A stretch of 64,000 nt of DNA from Amorphochlora amoebiformis (Eukaryota > Cercozoa > Chlorarachniophyceae). This document shows positions 1 to 64,000 of the stretch, piece by piece. The notes beneath the pieces are model-generated. The model saw only the letters and a list, made by a program, of their open reading frames with translations, did not search any database and was not told the DNA's origin. Position 1 is the stretch's first letter. Each line of letters starts with the position of its first letter. The position numbers and the translations under genes are program-made. The stretch is taken from NCBI GenBank assembly GCA_054601695.1, contig BAAHQB010000134.1, positions 62,001 to 126,000 on the forward strand, written 5' to 3'.

Positions 1-575
1 GTCTAGTGATTCTCTAGATTCTACTAGTCTAGTGATTACATCCATCAGCTCTTCACATATCGATGCTACCCATACTAGTCATACATCTAGAACACTAGTA
101 CATAGCCTAGCTAGCCCATGATCATCCAGATCTAGAGATCATAGTTTATATCATCTACTGATCTAGATCATCCGCAATAATGTAACTATACTATTGAATA
201 TAATTATATATATATATATATATATTAATATATAAATATATATACACATATATATATATATATATATATCAATATATAAATATATATATATATATCTAGA
301 TATCTAGGATATATATATATATATATTTATATGTATATATATATATATAAATATTATAAAAATGTGATATGTGTATATATATATATATTTACTAGATATA
401 TATACACATATATGTGTGTGTAATATGTACATACACACACATATATACATATATATACATAATCCAGAAGAAACAAGTAGCACGATCACACATCGCTGTT
501 TTATTAGTGCACTCCCTCTGGGCTGATCATCATTTGAAACTCCATCTTTCAAAGTTCAACGGTGCAGCACGCTGT
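1..575. other. Intergenic DNA downstream of SSRP1
   Basis: No coding exon was found. Positions 1-180 are unique AT-rich sequence with many CTAG and TCTAGA words. Positions 185-470 are mostly (TA)n. The SSRP1 stop codon lies just beyond, at 576-578 on the minus strand. Confidence 0.6.
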
Positions 576-1020
576 CTAGCCTATCGGCCGGTCGTCGTCA
601 GAATCCTCCTCCGACTCATCCTCGTCGGCCTCGTCCTTATCCTCCTCCTCCTCCTCCTCTTCTTCTTCTTCTTCCACCTGTTCGAGCGAAATACATGTTC
701 AAGACGAATATTTCAATATTTTGTCGACATAAAAAATCCTAGATGCATGAATATATAGATATATGTAATACATACACACACATATATATATACATATTGT
801 GTATATGTATATATATATTTAGATATGTATAAATAAATATTATATATATATATATATATATATATGATAAATACACATATGTGTGCATCTACACATATAT
901 GGTAATAAAGAATGAGAACACCTCCATCTCCGGTTTCTCATCCTCTTCCTTCTCCTTCTCTTCCTCCTCTTGTTTCATCTTCTCCTGGTAATATATTGAT
1001 GGATTACAGAAAAATTGAAC

Positions 1021-1056
<36 letters not shown>

Positions 1057-1145
1057 TATATATATATATACATATACTGTACAATATACATACATAAGTA
1101 TATATATAAACTGCGAATATTATATACATATATATATATATTTAT

Positions 1146-1206
<61 letters not shown>

Positions 1207-1215
1207 TTTATATAT

Positions 1216-1252
<37 letters not shown>

Positions 1253-1342
1253 TTTTCATGTTGAAATATCATGGTTACCATGATGCGTAATGCAGTATAT
1301 ATTATATGTATATATATATATATATATACATAAATATACATA

Positions 1343-1403
<61 letters not shown>

Positions 1404-1657
1404 GTTACAGCATGTAGAGCTAGCACGGAACCTATAGCTAGTTAACTACGCGTCGGATTGCTAGACTACCGTCATATTAGTAATCTACGCATGCGAATTA
1501 GCAATAGTCATCCGAGGGGAAAACTTCCAACGGAAGACCTTAGGTAGGGAAGGCCTTCCACGCGAGAATTTGCTTGAGAATTTGGTCATTATCATTAGCC
1601 ATAATCCAAACGGACTTGAATCGAACTCTGGACTACCATCTACTATACTACTGCGCT

Positions 1658-1736
<79 letters not shown>

Positions 1737-1759
1737 TATATAATATCTATAGTATATAC

Positions 1760-1804
<45 letters not shown>

Positions 1805-3914
1805 CTATAAAATTGTGCATGAGTATATACGGATGTATATATTATATTTTTATATGTGTGTACATCTTGTATCTAAAAAAGAATATAATACGAAGATATG
1901 TGTGCAAATTTATGGGATATATGGAGTGCATATGCACAGTTGGCACCTTAAAGGCTTCCATCTCGGTCTTATATCTCTTCTTATCCTCTTTTTGCTTCTC
2001 CTCATAGGGCCCCTTGTCCTCACTCGAAAGGCCCTTCCACTTCCCGCCCAAGATCTTCATGATATCCTTAGGCTTGGCCTCAGGGTTTTGCTCTACAACC
2101 TCTGCCCTCTTATCTTGGGTGAAAAACAGGTAGGCGCTCTTTGCGCGCTGAGTTTTGAAAATAGTTCGTGAAGATAAGACAGTGTGTAGAGACAGTGTGC
2201 AAGCGGATAGAACGATGGAGAAGGGAAGAATGCTACATTTGACAGACTGGTAGCTAAGTTGGGTTGGTGGTAACAAGTATATTTCACCTTGGGCTGGCCC
2301 GCCACTTTCTTACGGCGTTTCTTTTTCTTCGAGCCAACATCTTCGTCGTCGGGATCGTCCTTGTGTTCCTCATCGTACTTTTTCCTGTCCTCCTTGGCGC
2401 GCACCTTGTCCTTGGACGCCAGCTCCAAGTACTCCTCCTTATCCTCCGCCGACAGCTGCTTCCACTTCTCGCCCACTAGTTTGGAGATCGCGCCGAACCC
2501 CTTGTCTGGATTCGCATCCTGGATCGCCTTGCGCTTGGCTTGAGAGAAGAAAGTGAAAGCAGACTTAGCTTTCTTGGGACCGCCCTTCTTTCGCTTCCTA
2601 CTCGAAGATTGGGCCTGCTCAGGGTTGTCGATATCGTATTGCGTCTTCTCTTTCTTGTAGCGAAGCTTATCCTCCGCGGACAGCTCTCCGAATGGCTTCT
2701 TCTCTTCCACAGAAAGGCTTTTCCACTTTTGCCCCAGCATCTTGGAGATCTCAGCGAACTTGGCTTCTGGATTCTCGTTGGATATCTTCTTACGGTGCTC
2801 CTTGGCGAAGAAGCTATAGGCGGTCCCTGCTATCTTTGGCGCGTTTTTGTCCTTCTTTTTTTTGGGGGACTTCTTCTTAGAAGAGCTCTCGGACTTTCGG
2901 CTACTGCTTTTCGCTTCTTCATAATCTCCATCCTCGTCTTCGTCCTCCTCCATCTTCTCTTTAATCTTCTGTTTTCGCTTCCGCTTAATCTCATTGTCAG
3001 AATCGGACTCCCCTTGAGACCGCTCTTCGTACTCGTCGGGATCAGAGCTCTCAGACTGAGCCTGGTAATCTTCATCCTCTTCCTCATCCTCGTCGACATC
3101 CTCGTCATCCACATCGTAAGGTAGTGCGTAATTCGTATCCCGAGCACCACTCCGGCCCGTGGATTTCCTGGCAGCCTGCGACGACTCCTGGATATTCAAG
3201 ATTTTGAGTCCCCTCTCTTTGATCCAATTAAACACGGCGCGATAGTCGTCCTTGGGGATATTGGTGAACTTGTACTTGGAGTCGTCTCGCATGTTGAACT
3301 CCACATCAAACACGCGGCCGGTGCCCGAGCTTTGTAGTCGGACAAACTCCACGGATGAGATCTGGTCGTGGCGGATATGCGTGGGGGGCTTGTGGACGAA
3401 GAAAAAGCTCTTCTTGAAAATGTATAAGTATCCGTAGTTGGTCTTGTACGAACACTGGATGCATGGCAAATCGGCGGAGCTTCGGAACTGGCTGGGGACC
3501 GCCACCTTTTTCTTGCTCATGAACTTGAACAGACGCCAGGTGAGCTCGTACACCTTGCCAGTCATATTCTTCACGATGGTTCCGTCCGACTGTTTAACAT
3601 CTTCCTCGTCAATATTCAGCTCGATGTGTTTCTCCTCCTCCGCGTTGATTTGCATTATGAGGTAAGGGTACGAAGTGCGACCTTGGCGGATGGGAGGGTC
3701 GAGCCCGATAATGAACAACTGGTGGGCTCGGCCGTCCATGAGGAAGAGCTTGGTGATGTTGGGGTAGGCAATCTTGTAGTTGAACGAGGACCCATGTAGC
3801 GTGAAGAACTTCTTGTAGAATTCGATATCATATTTGCCTCTGGGGACGGTCAACATGAGCCCCTCGAGCTTGGTGATGCTGATACACATTTGGGATGAAT
3901 ACGTGTGTATATGC

Positions 3915-3983
<69 letters not shown>

Positions 3984-3995
3984 GAGAGAGAGAGA

Positions 3996-4046
<51 letters not shown>

Positions 4047-4079
4047 ATGTGGTGTTAAGTCGTCTGAATATGTATTATG

Positions 4080-4122
<43 letters not shown>

Positions 4123-4369
4123 GTATACATATGTAGATATGTACATATACACATATATATATATATATTTTATATATAATACATATATATATATATGTAG
4201 ATATGTACATATATATATATATATATATATAGCATGTTATTGTATACATACACACACCCTGCACATTTATAAACTTTGATGTTCAATATCAATATATTTT
4301 TTTTATATATATTATCGGTGTATGCTACATATTTATATATATATATATACCTTTACATGTATATATATG

Positions 4370-4427
<58 letters not shown>

Positions 4428-5713
4428 TAGATATATTTGTGGTACGTGTATCTATGTAAATACCTACACGCGCACGTAGATACATACACGAGTATATTGG
4501 CGACCGTATTATATATATTAGATGTCACAAACATACATTTGCAATACAGAATGGTGCATTACTCCACATGTGAAGATGTACATACCCATGTAAATATTAC
4601 ACATCTAAATAATATGAATACATAAGTTGTGCGTGTATTTACACAATAAACTATATTTGTAATTCACATCTTATATATATCATATTCTTAATAGTTAACC
4701 AAAAGTCAAATTGTAACCCTTCCCCCCCCACGCAACGCCACCCTATAAACCTTCTACGATAAGAGTCATTAACTCTTGCGTAACTCACGGAATATAAAAA
4801 TGACATACCTCTCGGAAGCGTTGACCCGAATTCCTGCCCGATCTATAATTTCTTCCTTTAATTCATCGAGAGCTCTAATCTCATCCTCTTCCCTGTCAAG
4901 CTTCGGAGGAACGTATATCCGCATTTCGGTGAGGATATCTTCCTGCAGATTAATCACCAGCACGTTAGCATAAAGCAGAATTATCAGGTTAGAATCGTAC
5001 GTCGTCGCCCACTGTATCGTCACAAGGAAATTGCAAAGCTATTTCGTTCTTCCCCTGAGTGATGCACTGCGTGACTGATGAGAGGGGGATCTCGAAGGTG
5101 CATTTCCCATCTCTAGAGTGCCTTAAGACAGAATTTTTGAAGTCCACGTCTCCGTAGTTGTGACCTGAATCACAGTTAAATGACTACTACGTAACGTAAG
5201 GTTTCTTGTGAGTTCTTACCGGAGGTATTGATCTCCAATACTTCTATTTTCTTGTCGAAATGAGCTTCGATGTAGCGCGAAAGGTTGTTGAAGTCCGTCG
5301 GGGCAAAGCCCCTGAACGACACTTGTGTATTTCCAAGCATGTATATCCTGGAAAACATACAATATATATATCACTGCCATAGCTAGCAATGTAAATTATG
5401 AGTTACCTCATTCTGCAGTCCCTGCCTAAGGGGCTCCACTGAACGTCCTCAATCTCATCCAAAGGAATGCTTACACTCCGTGTGTGCTTGTCTGCGCTCC
5501 ACGATATCTGTTTCTTCGAGATCTTCATGGTCCCCTGAATCTGAACATGGTTTAACCGTCAGGAAAGATGCCCAGGAGATGTATTAGACCGCTCACTTTG
5601 GGTCGCGCAGTCTCCACAATCCTATTGAAGCTCAGTTTGCTGGGGAGCGCTGCGGGCTTCTTCTCGCTTTTTCCCGCCTTGACATTCGAAGCAGACGGTT
5701 CGTTTTCACTCAT
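576..5713 (-). CDS. SSRP1: FACT complex subunit SSRP1/POB3 with three HMG boxes
   Basis: Histone chaperone subunit that pairs with SPT16 in FACT and handles H2A-H2B during transcription and replication. Exons in transcript order: 5713-5597, 5540-5407, 5347-5220, 5164-5001, 4942-4809, 3878-2288, 2147-1947, 984-922, 677-576. All junctions are GT..AG and in phase, giving 877 aa. The start is the first ATG, at 5713, facing a head-to-head spacer. Residues about 40-225 are the N-terminal POB3/SSRP1 PH region. Residues 226-470 are the middle double PH domain ([33 protein letters not shown]). Residues about 480-560 are acidic. HMG boxes lie at about 570-640, 658-730 and 757-823. The tail (824-877) is Glu/Asp-rich. 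Animal and plant SSRP1 have one HMG box and yeast Pob3 has none, so three is unusual. Four introns are 55-59 nt; the rest are expanded, mostly by (TA)n. Confidence 0.95.
985..1946 (-). other. SSRP1 intron with (TA)n and a unique island
   Basis: This intron separates HMG box 3 from the acidic tail exons. It is mostly (TA)n, but 1404-1662 is non-repetitive and contains short hairpins (CTTCC AAC GGAAG near 1527-1540, and GGAAGGCCTTCC near 1549-1560) and a tRNA-like fragment on the minus strand near 1600-1662. No open frame continues the gene here. Confidence 0.6.
3879..4808 (-). other. SSRP1 intron, (TA)n-rich
   Basis: This 930-nt intron runs from donor GTATGT at 4808 to an acceptor CAG ending at 3879. 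It holds several (TA)n tracts and a (GA)n run at 3982-3998. The part nearest the donor (4490-4800) is ordinary AT-rich sequence. No exon is seen. Confidence 0.75.
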
Positions 5714-6347
5714 GTTGTTGACTCCTGTTTATGAGGTGTAATGAGGCGTGGTGAGGAGCAGAGCAATCGCCCGCCGGGTTTAGAAGGCGACCTTCCCGCG
5801 CCAAATGGATCTCAATGTGCAGATAATCCCGGGTAATCCCGGTAACCCCGGATAATCAGACAGGCCCGTAGATCTCGGGAGATCTCCTATGAGAACTGAC
5901 CTCCGACCGGTCTTTCTCCAGCGATATGTCCTTGCCGTAGGCTTCATTGCGAGCATATCGATCCTGAATAAGGTGGATGATAATCTTGGAAATTTTCGGT
6001 CATCCTTTCGCTCGGCGCTGGATCGTCGACGGACGTGGGAGGGCTGCCGAGATGGATTGACGAGCGATTCAAGCGAGGTTAGAAGCTGCGAAGCGTGCGG
6101 TGAGACCATTTTATCTCGATTTTAGTCCTGTTCGAGCGTCGTTTAGAGGGATCTGCAAAACATGGTGCTTGCGAGGCTTTAGCGTTAGCTTTTCTGAGAG
6201 CATGATACGCAGGCGGTCGGTCGAGACAAGGTTCTGTGTGGAGATTCAGGGGAGGGAAATACAGCAAGCGTATTGCTCGGTACAAGAAGCGTCGTCCTAT
6301 GTCGCGAAAGGTGATGACGTTACTTAGATGACAAGCCTCATGGGCCC
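5714..6347. promoter_or_regulatory. Head-to-head promoter region between SSRP1 and the 39-kb gene
   Basis: The spacer lies between two divergent start codons and is free of (TA)n. It contains a tandem AATCCCGGG/AATCCCGG/AACCCCGG cluster at about 5826-5855. Related CCCGG clusters occur in the other two head-to-head spacers. The right part (6180-6340) has a basic open stretch that could be an extra 5' exon of the plus-strand gene; I could not join it convincingly. Confidence 0.5.
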
Positions 6348-45196
<38,849 letters not shown>

Positions 45197-45380
45197 ATTA
45201 CTTAAAGTATAGAAACTCATGATATCAACACATATATACATATACTATCATTTAGATATATATCTAGTATATATATATATATATGTATACATATATATAT
45301 AGTCTAGTCTAGCTAGTAGAGTTTTTAAATCGGATTATATATATATAAATTTATTCTTATACTATGATCATATCTAAATA

Positions 45381-45418
<38 letters not shown>

Positions 45419-45696
45419 TAAATATATATACATGTGTGTGTATATATCTCTGGTCAGATTTTCTAGATTTCAAGATTCTAGGTATTATTTTCAATATTAC
45501 TATTACTAAACGATCAATTTTTTACATATATATACAAATGTATGTTATAAATACTAGATACTAGTGTACTCGGCCATCATGCATGCGACTCATATATATT
45601 ACAACACAATACGAATAATAGAATTGCACACTAGCATTCTAGATATTACAGTACGGTCGGCCATAGAACATTATATAACGACGGAGACTGCTATAA
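45197..45696. other. Tail-to-tail spacer
   Basis: Convergent 3' region between the 39-kb gene and the TIM-like gene. It is AT-rich with two short (TA)n tracts and a clear excess of CTAG (45300-45320, 45550-45650). No gene seen. Confidence 0.7.
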
Positions 45697-46195
45697 TTAA
45701 TCAAACTTGGGAATAAAACTTAGCGGTCCCGGGATATTGGTGGGACTTTTCGACATCTTAACAAACATCTGCATCACACCAGTCTGGTACACTAGAAGAT
45801 TATCCGAGCACTCTTCTAAGCATTTTTTCTGTCCGTTGGACATCTTCGGTCCCGGTTTTTGGAAGCAATGGTCGAAACACTTCTCAATAACATTCTGGAG
45901 AAGCGCCTGGTGCTGTACAACGTCGAACTCCCGCTGAAGCTGTTGGATACAGACAGATATATTTCACACATCAATCAGAACAACCGGTCCGATGTGACTA
46001 TAAGTATCAGAGTTAGAAGGTCTTCAACAGGGTTTGCACCGCTCTTTTGTGCTCAAGCAGCTTTTTCTCGATGTACTTGTCCTTCTCCACCTTACTCATT
46101 GCCTTCATCTCATGGAGGTCTGATGGAAGTGCCGTGAACTTCGGAACCGAAAATCGGCCCGATCGCATATTCGCGTACGGTCCTCTGTCTCCCAT
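45697..46195 (-). CDS. Small TIM family protein (Tim8/Tim13-like, twin CX3C)
   Basis: Predicted intermembrane-space chaperone that carries hydrophobic precursors between the TOM complex and inner-membrane TIM complexes. Two exons: 46195-46040 and 45939-45697, with a 100-nt GT..AG intron, phase 0; 132 aa. The signature is CFDHC, 14 residues, CLEEC, the twin CX3C motif that forms two disulfides. KPGPK right after the first motif resembles Tim8/Tim13. The core sits at residues 53-110 and is flanked by helices (LQREFDVVQHQALLQNVIEK before it). Unusual points are a 50-residue N-terminal extension and a C-terminal Pro-rich tail (SPTNIPGPLSFIPKFD). The ATG chosen is the first in the exon and faces the head-to-head spacer. 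Assignment within the family is less sure than the family itself. Confidence 0.87.
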
Positions 46196-46370
46196 GGTTT
46201 GGTTCGGTCAGTCTGTAGAAGCTAGGGGAACAGGGCGTTGCACGTCGGCAATCGTCGCGCAATGGAGGTTGCCGGGGATTGGATTGAGTATTCCCGGTAT
46301 TCCGGTATCCCGGGAAGACACATCCGAAAAGTTAAGTTTTTTCGAGGGAAGAATTCTTCGGTGCGTCTCC
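46196..46370. promoter_or_regulatory. Head-to-head promoter region between the TIM-like and methyltransferase genes
   Basis: Only 175 bp separate the two start codons. It contains CCGGGGATT, ATTCCCGGTATTCCGGTATC and CCCGGG words at 46272-46313, matching the motif cluster of the other divergent spacers. Confidence 0.55.
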
Positions 46371-55856
<9,486 letters not shown>

Positions 55857-56339
55857 GGTCTAGATTAGCAATTGTAGGCTTGATATGAATGTTATGCTTC
55901 CAATGATTAATTACATAGGACAATAAGATTGAATCTGTAGATATAGATACAAATTACATTTGAATTATACTAGTTATAGTACGGACCATGTGACTTTTAT
56001 ATCACGATACCATTTCTGTGACAAACACTAGAAACACTAGAAAAATCTCTGATTACATATCATATACTAGTATAGTCTAGTAGTGCATGAACTATCTACA
56101 TGCATGAGTTCTTAACTCCGCTATTTTAAATTCTCTAGACTAGAACAATAGAAACTGAGGCACCCAACCAAACCAACTTGCAGATCTGGTTATGTGGCTG
56201 GATTAGCAAATATAATTGAATTTCATCAGATGATGACACAGATTCGGCAAGTCTGAAGTAACCCGACACTACTAACAAACGGTTGTGCGTCTGCGTACTT
56301 AAGTTGATTCAAGTCGTGGTACCCGCGAGATTCTAGCCA
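55857..56339. other. Tail-to-tail spacer
   Basis: Convergent 3' region between the methyltransferase and AUH-like genes. Unique AT-rich sequence with CTAG-containing words at 56040-56140; no (TA)n array and no gene seen. Confidence 0.7.
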
Positions 56340-62911
<6,572 letters not shown>

Positions 62912-63079
62912 CTCTGGCTTTAACCGGGTGACAATCCGGTTGGGTCCGCCCCGAATCCCGGGAATTTTTCGGATCCCAGACACCTGGGATCCGGCTTTAC
63001 ATTATTTCGGCTTTGTGGCCATCCAAAGCCGATTTGCCGCCATGGCCGCGAGTCTTCGACCGGCACTACCCACCCGACG
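62912..63079. promoter_or_regulatory. Head-to-head promoter region between AUH and the next gene
   Basis: Spacer of about 170 bp with AACCGGGTGACAATCCGGTT (inverted repeat), GAATCCCGGGAATT and GGATCCCAGACACCTGGGAT, GC-rich and free of (TA)n. The alternative AUH start at 62983 would lie inside it. Confidence 0.5.
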
Positions 63080-63203
63080 ATGAGAAATCCGGCGGATCGA
63101 TTGAAAAGACCAAAGCGTAGAGCCCCTGCCTTTCGCCGCAGTGTGACTCTGGGCGTCGTCACTGCGTGCTTTCTCTGCGGTTTGAGTCTGAAAACTCGAT
63201 GTC
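63080..63203 (+). CDS. First exon of an unidentified gene (partial, runs off the window)
   Basis: ATG at 63080 opens a frame of 41 codons ending at a good donor (GTAGGT at 63204), phase 1. The encoded start is very basic (RLKRPKRRAPAFRR) and is followed by a hydrophobic segment (SVTLGVVTACFLCGLSL), so it reads as a signal-anchor or signal peptide. Its position beside a CCCGG-type spacer, divergent from AUH, supports a gene start. No later exon is visible before the window ends, so the product is unknown. Confidence 0.5.

Positions 63204-64000
<797 letters not shown>

Noticed and set aside
889-1341. Many Tyr-Ile (YIYIYI) open frames across the window
   Set aside because: They are translations of (TA)n in both strands; no start context, codon bias or family similarity.
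1600-1662. tRNA gene on the minus strand
   Set aside because: A- and B-box-like words are about 20 nt apart instead of over 30, and the T stem does not pair.
5780-6125. Frames of 109 aa (minus) and 78 aa (plus) in the first divergent spacer
   Set aside because: No homology or splice continuity; they overlap the likely promoter region.

Overview
This is nuclear DNA of a eukaryote. Every confident gene is a chain of short exons with GT..AG introns, and most intergenic-looking DNA is intron. The introns are expanded by very long (TA)n tracts and, in one gene, by kilobases of telomere-type TTAGGG/CCCTAA repeat. TTAGGG as the likely telomere unit and one product with a leader resembling a signal peptide plus transit peptide suggest a protist with a complex plastid (for example a chlorarachniophyte, stramenopile or haptophyte). 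That placement is inference. No prokaryotic feature, CRISPR array or convincing transposase gene was seen.

Layout. (1) 576-5713, minus: SSRP1/POB3 subunit of the FACT histone chaperone, 9 exons, 877 aa, with three HMG boxes instead of one. (2) 6348-45196, plus: one open chain of about 49 small exons over 39 kb, 927 codons plus stop (first exon uncertain). Its middle resembles the C-terminal half of an aldo/keto reductase; the rest is unrecognised and highly charged. Essentially all the telomeric repeats of the window, and ten copies of a structured dispersed repeat, lie in its introns. (3) 45697-46195, minus: small TIM-type twin CX3C protein, 2 exons. (4) 46371-55856, plus: SAM-dependent methyltransferase, 16 exons, 378 aa, with a targeting leader. 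(5) 56340-62911, minus: AUH-type enoyl/methylglutaconyl-CoA hydratase, 15 exons, 301 aa, with a mitochondrial-type leader. (6) 63080 onward, plus: first exon of an unidentified gene that runs off the window.

Genes alternate in strand. The three head-to-head spacers (5714-6347, 46196-46370, 62912-63079) are short, lack (TA)n and share AATCCCGGG-like motifs. The two tail-to-tail spacers (45197-45696, 55857-56339), and the sequence after SSRP1, are AT-rich with many CTAG words. The genes do not form a pathway; they are housekeeping functions in chromatin, mitochondria and possibly plastid.

Most unusual: telomeric arrays confined to one gene's introns, with a strand polarity that lets them supply splice donors (GTTAGG) and acceptors (CCCTAG); a hairpin-bearing repeat family whose copies differ by compensatory changes; and repeated tandem copying of exon ends together with their splice sites into the adjoining intron. 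All exon models here are hand-built from splice signals, phase and family similarity; no transcript or database evidence was available.
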